Positions 11,171 through 22,587 of a DNA stretch of 64,000 nucleotides are shown one piece after another. Under the pieces are notes generated by a model. That model made no database searches and was not told where the DNA came from. It worked only from the letters and a program-made list of their open reading frames with translations. The DNA comes from Elephas maximus indicus (Eukaryota > Chordata > Mammalia > Proboscidea > Elephantidae), in NCBI RefSeq assembly GCF_024166365.1, contig NC_064825.1, forward strand, positions 106,654,480 through 106,718,479, given 5' to 3'. Both the position numbers and the translations under genes were made by a program. How positions within the stretch are numbered: the first letter of the stretch is position 1; every line of letters begins with the position of its first letter.

Positions 11171-13235
11171 CAAAATGGAAACTTAAATTTAAAATTCACC
11201 CCCTTCCCAACCAGTCCAAGTGGTTTGATTGAGAAATTCTTTTAAGTGTTTAGGGGAAAAAAAATTAGCTATTTCTACACAAACTTTCCACAAAACCTAA
11301 GAGAAGGGTATATCTGCATTTTTATATGAGAATAGCTTTACCCTGATATCTAACTCAGACAAAGGCATTAAAAGAAAACAACAGAACACATGTGTGAAAA
11401 ATCTAAGGGAAAATTTAAGAAATTGAGCCTGGCCATATGTAAAGGTAATAGTGCACCAAATTAGGTGTGCCCCAGGAATGCATTGTTAGTTTTACATTAA
11501 AATATCAATTAATAACATTCACCATAATTACAAATTAGAAATGGCAAACAATGTCATATAAATAGATGTAGAGAAAATAGTTTTAAAAATCCCAATAATT
11601 GTGATAAAACTTTGACCAAATTAGTATTAAAATGGAGCTTCCTCAAACTGTTAGAGGGCACCCATGAACAACCTACAGCTACGATCGTACATGGTTTCAA
11701 AGACTGAATACATTCTTAGTAAAACCAGGACCAAAACAAGTAAATTTACTCTTTCCAAATCTATTCCACATTTTAGTGGAAGTTCTAGGAAATACAGTAT
11801 GTCAATAAAAACATAAATAAATAAATAGAAAGGATCTAGGTTGAAAAAGGAGAAACTTTATTAATAGATGACTTTTTTAATGTAAAAAAATCTAATAGAC
11901 TCTACAGTACAGTTACAGGACTAAAACATTAACATTTATTGATAACTTTACTTTCAGCTTATTAGTTTTTTTTTTTAAAGGCTGTTTGGATTTTAAGTGG
12001 GTTTTCAATGACTCTATAGATACATTTAAGAATTTCATCAATATAATACCAAATGCAAAATCCGTAAGAAGTTTGACCACATGAAATATTAAAACTCCTC
12101 TTTAAAAGACATTAGTATAAAAACAAGTTATATTCTGGGATATAACATTTTCAGATAATACAACTCATAAAAGGCCTGTGTCCATAATATATACTCTCTC
12201 CCCCACCCCCAACGGCCCGTTGCCATCAAGTTGATTCCGACTCATAGCAACCCAGTTTCAAAGAGAAGAACTGCCCCACAGGGTTTTTAAGGAGCAGCTG
12301 GTGGACTTGAACTGCCAACCATTTGGTTAGCTACCAGTTCTTTAACCACTATGTACCAGGACTCCATAATATATACAGAGAGAGGTCTCACAACTCAAAA
12401 ACAAAAAGAAAAGAAACAGCCCACAAAAATTACCATAAAAATGAACATTCACTTATCCAAAGGACACATACAGTTGGTAAATTAAGCACATAAAAATGTT
12501 CAGTTCATTATTCTTCAGTGAATTTCAAGTTAAAACCCTAATGACATGTCTCTATACATCTATTAGAATATCAGCTGTTTGGTAAATGTGTGGAGGAAAT
12601 GGAGCATTCCTAAACTGTTAGTGGAAAATTAAAACGGTGCAAATACTTTAACAAATAATTTGAAGCATCAGCGTCTTAAAAAGATGAATACAGTATTACC
12701 ATAAAATTTAGCCAGTTTACTCATATCTACCCAAGAGAAATGACACACTTTTCCTTATAAGGAAATGTACACAAATGTCCCTAACAACTGCATCTGTAAT
12801 AATCAAAAACTGGAATCAAACCAAATGCCCATCTCCCCGAGGGCGGATAAACCGTGGTCTATTCCCGCTAGTTAACACCACTCGGTAATAAACCGCTGAA
12901 ATATTGTTACACGCAAACATATGGATGAAAAGCACAAATTGATAGATTGGACTTTGTCAAAATTAAAACAACCTACACTTAGACGTTTATCCCAGAGGAA
13001 CGAAAACTTACGTTCATGCAAAAACCCTCACACAAATGTTCCCAGAAACATTATTCATAATAGCTAAAAACTGGTAACAACTCAAAATGTCCTTCTGTGG
13101 GTGAATGAATGAATCCAACTTTACTAAATCCATTCATGAAATAACACTCAGCAGTAAAAAAGAACAAATTATTGATGCACACAACAGCGCGGATGGACCT
13201 CAATGGAATCACATGAAGTTAAAAAAGTCCATCAC
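11171..13235 (+). mobile_element. Ancient L1 (ORF2 to 3' end), heavily decayed
   Basis: Traces of L1 ORF2 run through this region in the sense direction: 'gagggcacccatgaac' followed by 'caacctacagct' (the RT region, equivalent to 'aagggcatctatgcaaag' at 34965), and later 'gaaatgacacacttttcc' and 'aacattattcataatagc' from the C-terminal region. It is far more diverged than the L1s at 30320 and 39384 and has no long frame. The same remnant occurs after OR4 and partly after OR1 and OR5, so it predates the OR duplications. An AfroSINE interrupts it at 12210. Confidence 0.7.
12210..12366 (-). mobile_element. AfroSINE
   Basis: Reverse-oriented copy running from the tail 'gttgccatcaagttgattcc' to the tRNA-like 5' end 'ggttagctaccagttcttta', then 'accaggactcc'. 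It is absent from the paralogous region after OR4 (near 38150), so it is younger than that duplication. Confidence 0.88.
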
Positions 13236-13240
13236 AAAAG

Positions 13241-13545
13241 GTTGGTGTTGTTAACTGCCACTGAGTGACCCCAACTCATGGCGACCTAATGTAAAACAGA
13301 ACAAAACATTGCCTGGATCTGTGCTGTCCTCACCCTGTAGGACAGAGTAGAACCGCGCCACAGAGTTTCACTATCCTGGGAATGTGTGAATCCATTGTTG
13401 CAGCCACTATGTCAATCTGTCTCATGAAGTGCTTGCCTTATTCTCGCTGGCCCTCTACTTCACCGAATGTGGTGTTCTCCTCCAGCAACTGATCTTTCCT
13501 GATGACATGTCTGAAGAAAGAAAGTCAGACAATGTTCTGTTGGAG
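13241..13545 (-). mobile_element. RTE 3'-end fragment (unit B copy)
   Basis: Minus-strand RTE tail: GTTGTT at the 3' end, 'gagtgaccccaactcatggc', then 'tgctgtcctcaccctgtagg'. Counterparts at 39088-39345 and 49801-50060 lie in the same relative position, so this is one insertion copied with the OR units. Confidence 0.75.
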
Positions 13546-13577
13546 GCAACAAAATATATACCACTAAAGAATTTTTG

Positions 13578-13775
13578 TCTGTTAGGTGTCTTCGAGTCGT
13601 CTGTGACTCATAGCGGCCTATAGTACAGAGTGTAAATGCCCCATAGAGTTGCCTACGCTGTAATCTTTATGAGTACAGATGGCCAGGTCTTTTCTCCGTG
13701 GAATGGCTTGTGGGTTCAAACAGGCACCTTTTTAGTTAGCAGTGAGTGTTTGAACATTCCACCACAAGGGAGCCT
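13578..13775 (-). mobile_element. Older AfroSINE-related SINE (unit B copy)
   Basis: Minus-strand SINE with a tail like 'gttaggtgtcttcgagtcg', a middle 'gtaatctttatgagtacaga' and a tRNA-like end 'accacaagggagcc'. It differs from the common AfroSINE in the middle block ('gatggccaggtc'). It recurs at 43570-43770 and 50100-50300 in the same context, so it predates the duplications. Confidence 0.7.
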
Positions 13776-13802
13776 TCCATTAAAGAATAACAACAACAAC
13801 AA

Positions 13803-13963
13803 AAAAGACCGCTGCTGTAGAGTGGATTCTAACTCATAGCGACCCTATAGTGCAGGGTATAACTGCCCCATAGAGTTTCCAAGGAGTGCCTGGTAGATTT
13901 GAACTGTCAACCCTTCAGTTAGCAGCTGTAATACTTACCCACTATGCCCCCAGGTTTCCCTAT
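13803..13963 (-). mobile_element. AfroSINE
   Basis: Typical copy on the minus strand ('ctcatagcgaccctatagtg', then 'tttccaaggagtgcctgg' and 'cactatgcccccagg'). It is not present at the matching places in units D and E. Confidence 0.88.
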
Positions 13964-15264
13964 TAAAGAACAGGCAAAAAAAAGAAAAGGTTACACTACA
14001 AATATTTACAATGACAAAATGGAACAAAAAGATTTATAGCTCAGTAAATACGTATTCATAGTGACACATTACACACAAAATATCCCACTTGAGGAGGGTG
14101 TGTTGATATGGTAGAGCATTATGTCAACCACAGCAGAACATGTATCAAGGTGAGAAAGATGTTTTGGAATGAGGATTGGAAACAATGAGAAACATAAAAT
14201 AGTGAAATATGATGGAAAATAAAACAAACAGGCAAAAAACCTCAATAGACAGATAATTATGAAATGAGAAGCAAGGCTAACATTTCTGTTACTGAGGTCA
14301 AAAAAAAAAAAACCCTGAACAAATTAGCAATAACAGCAACAATAGCAACAGCAAACAAGTAAGTGACACCTCACATATGCACAATGCATTAATTTTATTG
14401 AATTTAGATCTTTTAAATAACGCAGTAGGGAAGTGTTCAAGCCCTACTTCACATTGTCATGCATTTGAAGAGACCACTGCAGAAATGGGGAATATTGATA
14501 GTTTTGTTTTATGGATACAGTGTGTTAATCATGATCCTTTGGTGGTAAAAATGGAAAGTTAACAAGGAATAAAATGTAAGAATAGATGAAATAGATAAAC
14601 ACAGGTGTGCATACACACTTCATGAAGAAAAACTTGCTCACTGGTGAATACAAATTTTCCTGGACAATTAACAGACAACCCCCAGGTATTTTGTCAAGCT
14701 TTCAAATGCTTCAGGAACCAACAACAAAATTGCTTGCCATCTCCTCAGGGAGAATATCCAAGGCTGAAAAAAAGGCTTTAAATTATTCTCACCATGCCAT
14801 GTTAAGAAGCACATGGGTGAGTCAAGCCAGAGCATTCATTACAGGTAAAAAGATAGACTGTTTCCATATTTTACCAAAATCCAGAAGGTTTCAGTGATAC
14901 TTGCAGGGTCCTACCTTTATTCAATGGCAAATTCATTGCAAAATATCAGGATTTCAGATTCAGTTCTATGTGCATTCTCCCCTCCTTTTTTCTTCATATT
15001 ATTTTTTCAAATATTCTCACTTTGTTTCAGAGACTAAGTGCTCGTAAGCATCTTTGAAACATTGTCATTATATGGCTCAACAAAACACTATATACTTGAT
15101 ATTTGAGAGCTATTTCCCAGCAACATAAACACATTGAAATATTTATTTCTAATTTATCTATTCAACAATCCTGAAAGGACGTGGTCATTTTGAAGATGTG
15201 GATAAAGAGATTAAATATCTTATTTGATAACCTACAGTGGAGGTATAACAGGGCCTGTAGAATT
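13964..15264 (+). repeat. Inter-unit block between OR2 and OR3
   Basis: Non-coding sequence paralogous to 43776-45020 and 50510-51650. It includes a CAA/CAG-rich tract near 14320-14360 and the 'catctcctcagggagaat' block. Open frames of 61-96 codons at 14377-14562 and 14607-14897 have no recognisable domain and are broken in the paralogous copies, so I do not call them genes. Confidence 0.6.
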
Positions 15265-16789
15265 AGTATACGTTCAAACATTTCAGGAGGTAGCATATAA
15301 TCAGGAACTGATGGTACTGAAGAAAGAAGTCTAAGCTGCACTCAAGGCATTGGAAAAAACAAGGCTCCAGAAATTGACGAATAGCAATTGAGATGTTTCA
15401 ACAAACGGAGGCAGCCCCAGAAGTGCTCACTTGACTATGTCAAGAAATTTGGAAGACAGCTACCTCACCAGCCAACTAGAGGAGATCTGTATTTATGGCT
15501 ATTCCCAAGAAAGGTGATCCAACCGAATGTGGAAATTATAAAACAATATCATTACTATCATATGTGAGCAAAATTTTGCTGAAGATCATTCAAAAAGGGC
15601 TGTAATGGTATATCAATAGGAAACTGCCAGAAATTCAGGCTGGATTCAGAAGAGGATGTGGAACCAAGGATATCATTGCTGATGTCTAGTTGAAAGCAGA
15701 GAATACCAGAAGGATGTTTACCTGTGTTTTATTGACAATGCAAAGGCATTCGAACATATTAAATTATGGATAACATTGAGAAGAATGGGAATCCCAGAAC
15801 ACTTAATTGTGCTCATGAGAAACCTGTATATAGATTAAGAGGCAGTTGTTCGGACAGAACAAGGGGATACTGAGTGGTTTAAAGTCAGGAAAGTGTGTGT
15901 CAGGGTTGTATCCTTTCACCATACCTATTCAAACTGTATGCTGAGCAAATAATCTGAGAAGCCGAAATATATGAAAAAGAACAGGGCATCAGGTTTGGAG
16001 GAAGACTCATTAACAACCTGCATTATGCAGATGATACAACCTTGCTTGCTGAAAATGAAGAGGACTTGAAGCACTTACGAATGAAGATCAAAGACCACAG
16101 CCATCAGTATGGATTGCACCTCAACATAAAGAAAACAAAAATCTTCACAACTGGACCAATAAGCCACATCATGATAAACGGAGAAAAGATTGAAGTTGTC
16201 AAGGATTTCACATTACTTGGATCCACAATCAACACCCATAGAAGCAGCAGTGAAGAAATCAAAAGATGCATTGCATTGTGTAAATCTGCTGCAAAGGAAC
16301 CCTTTAAAGTATGGAAGAGCAAAGATGTCACCTTGAAGACTACAGTATGCCTGACACAAGCCATGGTATTTTCAGTTGCACGATATACATGTGAAAGCTG
16401 GACAATAATTGGCACCTATGAATCGTGGTGTTGGTAAAGAATATTGAACATACCATCGTCTGTCAAAAGATACGAACAAATCTGTCTTAGAAGAAGTACA
16501 ACCAGAATGCTCCTTAGAAGCAAGGATGGTGAGACTGCATCTTACATACTTTGGACATGTTGTCAGAAGGGATCAGTCCCTGGAGAAGGACATCATGCTT
16601 ACTAAAGTAAAGGGTCAGCGGAAAAGAGGAAGACCCTCAATGAGATGGATTGACAAAGCGACTGTAACAATGGGCTCAAGCATAACAAGAATTGTAAGGA
16701 TGGCTCAGGACCAGGCAGTGCTTCGTTCTGTGGTACACAGGGTCTCTATGAGTCCGAACCGACTTGACGACACCTAACAACAACAACAA
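15265..16789 (+). mobile_element. RTE-clade LINE, 5'-truncated (upstream of OR3)
   Basis: It contains the RT region ('KAFEHI' where intact copies have KAFDCVDH), a 131-codon open piece (16042-16437) with 'LNIKKTKIFTTGPISH' and 'DFTLLGSTINTH' typical of RTE ORF2 downstream of the palm, and the C-terminal piece (16526-16777) ending 'PNRLDDT'. It ends in CACCTAACAACAACAACAAT. Several frame breaks make it non-autonomous. The right junction into OR flank DNA matches that of the RTE upstream of OR4. Confidence 0.88.
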
Positions 16790-17195
16790 TATACCTGCAT
16801 GTGTCTATCACTGGGGATATTTCCCTGTGTAAAGGCAAATAATCCCCACCAGGATCTAGTAGATTTTCCTTGTGTTCAATACCCTTCAAGTGTACAGTTT
16901 CACTCTATCTCCTGTGGTGCAAGGGCTTTCATAGGACTATGTTTTAAAGCAAGGCATATTAAACATTTCCATATATTTTGGGAATTTTCACTTTAGAATT
17001 TTTATAATGTAATTAACGTGTATTATAATTTTTTAATGTCATTATGTATTTGTCATTATATAAATGACATTAGTAACCATTCATATATGGAACACCTAAA
17101 ATTTTTTAATTTCTTTATTTTTAATTCATCTATGTACTTGTATATGTATGTGTGTGTGTGTGTATACATACATATCTTTACGCATATCTAAATTT
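16790..17195 (+). repeat. 5' flank of OR3, proximal part
   Basis: It aligns with 1190-1300 and 26745-26850 ('gggatattttcatgtataaa'-like blocks). It is AT-rich with a TG tract at 17148-17165. A 36-base RTE or SINE tail fragment (minus orientation) lies further on at 17647-17682, between MER5A and the exon. I see no gene. Confidence 0.5.
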
Positions 17196-17355
17196 GGAGC
17201 CCTGGCGGCACAGTGGTTAAGAGCTCTATGGCTGCTAACCAAAAGGTTGGCAGTTTGAATCTAACAGTTGCTCCTTGGAAGCCCTGTGGTGCAGTTCTAC
17301 TCCGTTCTGTAGGGTCGCTATAAGTTGGAATCCACTCAATGGCGACAGGTTTTTA
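17196..17355 (+). mobile_element. AfroSINE
   Basis: ggagccctggcggcacagtg with A-box-like and B-box-like ('gtttgaatc') motifs, ending 'ctcaatggcgacaggttttt'. It lies about 480 bases before the OR3 exon and has no counterpart upstream of OR6, so it post-dates the OR3/OR6 split. Confidence 0.88.
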
Positions 17356-17392
17356 TACTTAAATGTTTATGTGTAAGTATGTATGTATCTAT

Positions 17393-17577
17393 ATCAGAGT
17401 TTCTCAACTTCAGCCCTATTGACATTTGGACTGGAAATTTTGTCATTGTGGTGAGTTGCCCAGCACACACTAGAATGTTTAGCAACATCCCAGGCCTCTA
17501 TGAGATAGTAATAGTACCCTTCTCCTAGTTGTGACATCCAAAATGTCCCAGACATTGACAAATGTTCTTTGGGAGCA
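17393..17577 (-). mobile_element. MER5A-like hAT DNA transposon (OR3 copy)
   Basis: On the minus strand this matches the non-autonomous hAT-Charlie element MER5A from memory: 'agagtttctcaactt' at one end, 'agaatgtttagcaacatccc', and 'gttgtgacatccaaaatgtc' near the other. The same element is about 265 bases upstream of OR6 (53166-53350), which shows that OR3 and OR6 descend from one duplicated unit. Confidence 0.78.
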
Positions 17578-17800
17578 AATTTTTCCCAATTTCTCTCCCT
17601 CTTTCATCTCTCCGTATCCCTTTCCCTCCATCTCTATCTCTCTGTGTTGTTGTTGTTAGGTGCCGTGGAGTCAGCTGTGGGAAATTGGTTTATCTTCAAA
17701 TACTTACACTGGAAATTTGGATTTACCTTATTCAGTATATTGGCTTTGTATAATGAAAATCTACCAGATAATACTGCAAAAGAATATTTGACTATGCTGA

Positions 17801-17836
17801 TGTTTCTATCCAGAATAGGTTTCCTGATGGACCAAG
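17801..17836 (+). promoter_or_regulatory. 3' splice acceptor of OR3 exon
   Basis: 'gtttctatccag' gives AG at 17812-17813, 24 bases before the ATG. It is conserved with OR1, OR5 and OR6 although the receptor frame is broken. Confidence 0.45.
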
Positions 17837-18797
17837 ATGGACAAAGACAATCTAACTCTGCTGAATGAATTCATTCTGATGGGAATCACAGACCGCCCTG
17901 AGCTCCAGGTGCCATTGTTCGGGCTGTTCCTCATCATCTATGTGATCTCAGTGGGGGGCAACTTGGGCATCATCATCCTCACCAAGATAGACTTCAAACT
18001 GCAAACACCCATATATTTTTTCTCAGACACCTTGCTATCACTGACCTTGGTTATTCAACAGCTGTGGGACCCAAAATTTTGGCAAATTTTGTTGTGGATG
18101 AGAACACAACCTCCTTTTATTTTTGTGCTACACAGCTAGCTTTCTTTATTGTGTTCATAACTAGTGAACTATTCATTCTGTCAGCAATTTCCTATGACCG
18201 CTATGTGGCCATTTGTAACCCTCTGCTCTACACAGTCATCATGTCACAAAGGCTGTGTCAGGTGCTGGTTGCAATCACCTATCTCTATAGCACATTTGTT
18301 TCTCTTCTCATCACCATTAAGATTTTTAATTTATCCTTCTGTGGTTATAATGTCATCCGTCATTTCTACTGTGACATTCCCCCCTTGTTCTCTTTGCTCT
18401 GCTCAAAAAAAAAAAAAAAAACACACATGAAATTGAATTAATCCTTCTGGTCTTAGTAGCTTTTGATTTGATTTCATCTCTCCTAATAGTTGTTGTTCCT
18501 TACCTGCTGGTTCTTGTAGCCATTATCAGAATGAACTCAGCTGAGGGCAGGTACAAGGGCTTCGCCACCTGTGGCTCCCACCTGACAGTGCTGGTAGTGT
18601 TCTATGGGACTTTATTCTTTATGTACATTCAGCCCAAGTCCAGTCACTCTTTTGACACTGATACAGTGACTTCCATATTTTATACTCTGCTTATTCCCAT
18701 GTTGAATCCCTTGATTTATAGCTTGAGGAACAAAGATGTAAAAGATGCCATACTTAAGACATGGGAAAAAATAACTAATGTACTTTCTAAAGTTTGA
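17837..18797 (+). pseudogene. OR3: OR8K-like olfactory receptor pseudogene (two frameshifts)
   Basis: The exon begins [16 protein letters not shown] and retains GNLGII, SYDRYVAICNP, HFYCD, SAEGR and [15 protein letters not shown] in three successive frames. The first break is a one-base loss in the T tract coding Phe61-Phe62 (18017-18021; five T where intact paralogues have six). The second is a 17-A tract at 18405-18421 where paralogues have three A in TCAAACACA, a net gain of 14 bases. The C-terminus (TWEKITNVLSKV) groups with OR6 (TWKKIRNIF), not with the LHRTLG tails of OR1, OR2, OR4 and OR5. DRYVAIC and KG-ATCGSHLT are otherwise well kept, so loss of function looks fairly recent. Confidence 0.93.
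18405..18421 (+). repeat. A17 homopolymer inside the OR3 exon
   Basis: Seventeen consecutive A at the codon for Asn191. The other copies have AAA at this place, and the flanking codons are conserved. It could be slippage expansion or a sequencing/assembly artefact. Confidence 0.9.
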
Positions 18798-20364
18798 TGT
18801 AACATATGGTTCCTACAAATTACATTATAGACTTCAATCCTGGTCTGTGTTTTTTCCAATGGAAATAGCGAGCACAAATATATTCAACATATATTTATAA
18901 ATTGCTTTCTATGTGCCAGTTACTCTTCTAAGTGCTGTAAATACATTGATTAACAAAACAGAATTTTTGTCTTCCTTGAAGGGGACAGATGTTTCACAAA
19001 CATAAAAATTAGGTAAAATTTATAGCATAGAAGGATGTGTTGGGGTCCTATGGAACAGTGGTTAAAGTATTTGGATGCTAACCAAAAGGTCAATGATTTA
19101 AAACCACAGTTCACTCCATGGGAGAAAGAAGTGGCAGTCGGCTTCCATAAAAATTTACATCCTTGGAAACCCTATGAGACAATTCTACTCTGTCCTATAG
19201 GGTTGCTATGAGATGGAATCTACTTGATGGCAGTAGGTTTAGCTTTATCAGAATGTGTTAGAAACCATGAAATCAGGCAAAGAGAGTGGATATGCTGAGT
19301 GGGAGTGGGAAAAATTACTAAGAACAAAAGTGGAGTTACAAAGATTCTGGTATTTTTTTTTCAACTCTTTAGTAAACTTTGCAATGTCAGCATGTGTTTT
19401 TGTGTTTGTGTATGTTTGTGTAAGCCCTTGCCTTCCTTTTTAGCCTTCCTATTCTTCTGAGGGGTGTATTAGATTTGGACCAAGTTGCAAGGAGTCTTAG
19501 TGTATGTGATGATTTAAAGTACTCAATTATCCAAATTTACTCAAATGTTCCATTCCAGACCTTGGAGCTTCACTCTTTACTGGTTAAAGCCTTTACTTTT
19601 ACATGGACATCTGTTAACTCAACATACCTTGCAATTTAGCAATTCACAGGTTCAGCTCTGCACCTGACTTTGTTTTAATCAACCCGTTTTGCCTAAATCA
19701 GAATATGTATCAATTAAGATAAATTTCTAGACGGCCACCCTAGAGTTTCCTGGTTTTACAATTCTTTCTTCACAGGTTGTTCCTATTAAATAATCATATT
19801 TTTTGTTTCATGAGTTGTTATAGTTCCTTATCTATATGGAAAAAAATTTAAATGTTTGTTCAATTATTTTTTGCTATTTCCGTGGGCAACAGGATATTCT
19901 ATGATGAATTAAGTTTGCTGCCTTCTTTCACAGGTTTGGTATTCCTAAACTTTGGTCAATGTTGATTATGCACTATATTTTTATTCACCCTTTTGTGAGA
20001 AGAAAACAGAGAGTTAATCCCATAGTTTGCAACATGCTGCATTTTCAATTTAAGTAAGGTCTGTTAAGTAGCAAGGATATAGTTATCTTGCCTTATGGAC
20101 AGTAGCTGCATGTCATTCCTCAAATTTTTCCATGTATTTTTTTTTCCTTTAAAATTTCTAGGATTTTATTGAAGCTACTAGAGTCTAAATTATTTTCTTG
20201 ATTCACAGTCATGAAATAAAATCCACTTTGAAGCCAATGAAATTTGAATAAAAACAGTTAATTAGAATCTGAGAAAAAGATGCATGTTATATTGTGAAGT
20301 GAAGATAAAAATTTTTAAAGGGTTGAAGTAATTTGAAGGTTAAGATGGTCATGAGCACTACTAG
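18798..20364 (+). repeat. 3' flank of OR3, paralogous to the OR6 3' flank
   Basis: It aligns with 54590-56390 after SINEs are allowed for. It contains the old repeat tract around 18885-18990 ('atgtgccagttactcttcta') that follows all ORs here. No gene is visible. The paralogy ends near 20355, where the OR6 copy continues into the ERV fossil. Confidence 0.65.
19043..19242 (+). mobile_element. AfroSINE, longer subtype (shared with OR6 unit)
   Basis: SINE with an extra middle block ('gggagaaagaagtggcagtc', 'cttccataaa') between the tRNA-like head and the common tail. The same element sits at the same distance after OR6 (54814), so it predates the split of OR3 and OR6. Confidence 0.8.
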
Positions 20365-20600
20365 GTAATAATATTTTATACTTATTGAATGCTATATTAT
20401 AGTCATTCCTCAGGTTTTAATTAATTTAATCATCACAACAGCTCTGTGAGGTGAGTTCTATTAATATTTACCTTTTTAGAAGATAAAATGGGGTTTCAGA
20501 AAGGGTACATAAATTATCCAAGTTCAACTCATCAAGGATAAATAAGTGTCCCTGTTCACAGAGGACTTAAGTGTGACAGTCAAGTTTGAACCATGCACTA
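20365..20600 (-). repeat. MIR-like ancient SINE
   Basis: In minus orientation it shows the MIR hallmarks 'ttaatcatcacaacagctct', 'gaggtgagttctattaatat', 'gataaaatggggtttcag' and 'acataaattatccaagttc'. The call comes from the recalled consensus. Confidence 0.65.
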
Positions 20601-20610
20601 GCTCCAGTTT

Positions 20611-20812
20611 CCATGCTCATAACCCACCCCCCCCAAAAAAAAAACAAGCCTACTGCAGTCGAGTCTATTCTGAGTCATAGTGACCCTATTGGACAGAGTA
20701 GAACTGCCTGATACAGTTTCCAAGGAGTGCCGGGTGGATTTGAACCCCTGACCTCTTGGTTAGCAGCTGTAGCACTTAACCACTGTGCCACCAGGGTTTC
20801 CATGCTCATAAC
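20611..20812 (-). mobile_element. AfroSINE with 13-bp target-site duplication
   Basis: A minus-strand AfroSINE (about 20624-20799) flanked by the perfect direct repeat ccatgctcataac (20611-20623 and 20800-20812). The C run plus A run at its start is the reverse of nothing coding. The head ends 'cactgtgccaccagggtttc'. Confidence 0.92.
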
Positions 20813-21224
20813 AAAAAAAACACTACTCTAAATTATCTCTTAATGTCAGTTTTCTGCTTCAGTGATGTCATCCCTGAGATGAAAGATAATAAAACTTCAC
20901 TGTGACAGGTATCAGATTAAAAGAAGAGAAATAGTAGTGGAGTTTATAAAATAGTGAGTACCTAGGACAGTAACTGAGAGAGAAAATAATTCAGTAAAGA
21001 CAATGAATTAATAAATTGATTCATCAAGCTAATCCATTCATTTTGGATGTGTGACTTGCTCAAACCAAATAATGGAAAGTCATCATGAAATGGATCCAGG
21101 ACATAGTCTGGGCAGGTTTATAATAAATATACAATGGGGAATGTCAGGACTTATTATTAATTAGTAAGGAACATGATTAAAATAAGTAAACAAGGAAGTT
21201 CCCATTTTAAGAAATGATTTCTGG
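20813..21224. other. Unassigned AT-rich intergenic DNA
   Basis: I recognise no gene, repeat family or RNA here. It separates the OR3 unit from the inverted-repeat copy at 21225. Confidence 0.5.
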
Positions 21225-21850
21225 ATTTTTGCCTTGAGAAGTTCAGCCACTTTTTAAAAAGTAAAGATAGAAGTAGAATTAAAAAAAATAATAACAAAAA
21301 GTTAAAACACTTACAGAAGTTTCCAGAGGCTTGTCAAGATCGATGTTACTTCCTTATAAAGGGAGGTCTGTGAGATTTATTCCCCATCATCTTCTGCTTT
21401 TTGGACTCTGTTGCTGTGTAAACTCAATTTTGGGGGAATTTAATTTAAGGACAAAAGATTGGCAAGTATATTGACTTGATTTTGCTGAGCTACTGAACCA
21501 GTGAGAGCCATCAGGCCCCACTACTGAACTTGTTCTTTTTTTTTTTTAATAGAAATTAAAGTCTCTTCTTTGAGATAGTGTTTGAGTGATCCATTTGTTT
21601 ATTGACTGTTTTGTTGTATGCATGGGTAAAACATTACTAGATGATACAATGGGAAGAAGCAGAAGCACCACATTCAATTGCAAAGGTTGGGGACCATGGA
21701 ATTTTATGTTGTGCCATTCATATAGATTAAGATGGGAAAACATGCAATATATTGGGCAATGCAATGATTAATGAAAACGTCAAGAGCTCTCCACCATAGA
21801 AATTTTACAGATCAAAAGGAGCAACATACCACACAAAGGTATTCAGCAAA
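21225..21850 (+). repeat. Unrecognised ~600-bp repeat, copy 1 (inverted partner at 52070-52670)
   Basis: Its reverse complement is found, clearly diverged, at 52070-52670. Shared stretches include 'gccttgagaagttcagccac', 'gatgttacttcctt', 'gggggaatttaatttaagg', 'catcaggccccactact', 'gatgatacaatgg' and 'caagagct'. Small open frames on both strands (21546-21764 minus, 21586-21771 plus) are not conserved in the other copy. The two copies are in opposite orientation. It may be an LTR, an old DNA transposon or an inverted segmental duplication. I do not recognise the family. Confidence 0.7.
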
Positions 21851-21935
21851 CCAAAAATAAAATATATATATATTTATATATATATTGTGTGTGTAATATA
21901 TATTATATATTATGTATGTATGTGTCTAATATATA
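21851..21935. repeat. AT-rich microsatellite
   Basis: TA/TG alternation (atatatatat, then gtgtgtaata). The homology of the unknown repeat ends at its left edge. Confidence 0.8.
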
Positions 21936-21940
21936 ATTTA

Positions 21941-22587
21941 AACTAGAGAAAGTTAGCAAGGAGCAGTCCACAAAAGCCAAAATATGGTCTTCATTATATC
22001 CACCTTTGGAGACCATCTCAAGAATAAATTTGATGTATTGAGCACTAATAATCAAAGACCAGATGAGTTGTGGGAAGATATCAAGGACATCATACATGAA
22101 GAAAGCAAAAGGTCATTAAAAAACAGGAAAGAAAGAAAAGACTAAAATGAATGTCTTTTCAATCACCTCATGTATATGAGAAAGATGGACAATAAAAAAA
22201 GGAAGAGAAGAATTGATACATAAGAATTGTGGTACTGGCAATGACCATTGTATCTCCCACGGACTGCCAGAAGAACAAACTAACCAGTCTTTGAAAAAAT
22301 GCAACCAGAACACTCTTTAGAAGTGAAGATGGCAAGATTGAGCTCACTTAATTTGGACACATTATCAGGAAAGATCAATGGCTAGAAAAGGACATGATGC
22401 TTGGTAAAGTGGAGGGTCAGCAAAAATAAGGGAAATTCTCAGTAGGATAGATTGATACAATAACTGAATGATGGACTCTAACATACCAATGATGATGAAG
22501 ATGGCACAGGACCAGGCAACATTTCCTTCTGTTATACATAAGGTCACAGTGAGTCAGAGCAGAATCGATGGCAATTAACAACAGCAA
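21941..22587 (+). mobile_element. RTE-clade LINE with internal deletion
   Basis: The 5' part matches the RTE upstream of OR4 ('cagtccacaaaagccaaaat', 'gatatcaaggacatcatac', cf. 25035-25205). It then jumps at about 22160-22235 to the 3' part ('ggactgccagaagaacaaac', 'ggacatgatgcttggtaaag') and ends 'ggcaattaacaacagc'. The whole RT core is missing, so the element is an internally deleted, dead copy. Confidence 0.8.

Noticed and set aside
18468-18797. Open 3' part of OR3 as a separate short gene
   Set aside because: It starts in the middle of TM5 and continues the same receptor homology. It is the last third of the pseudogene.
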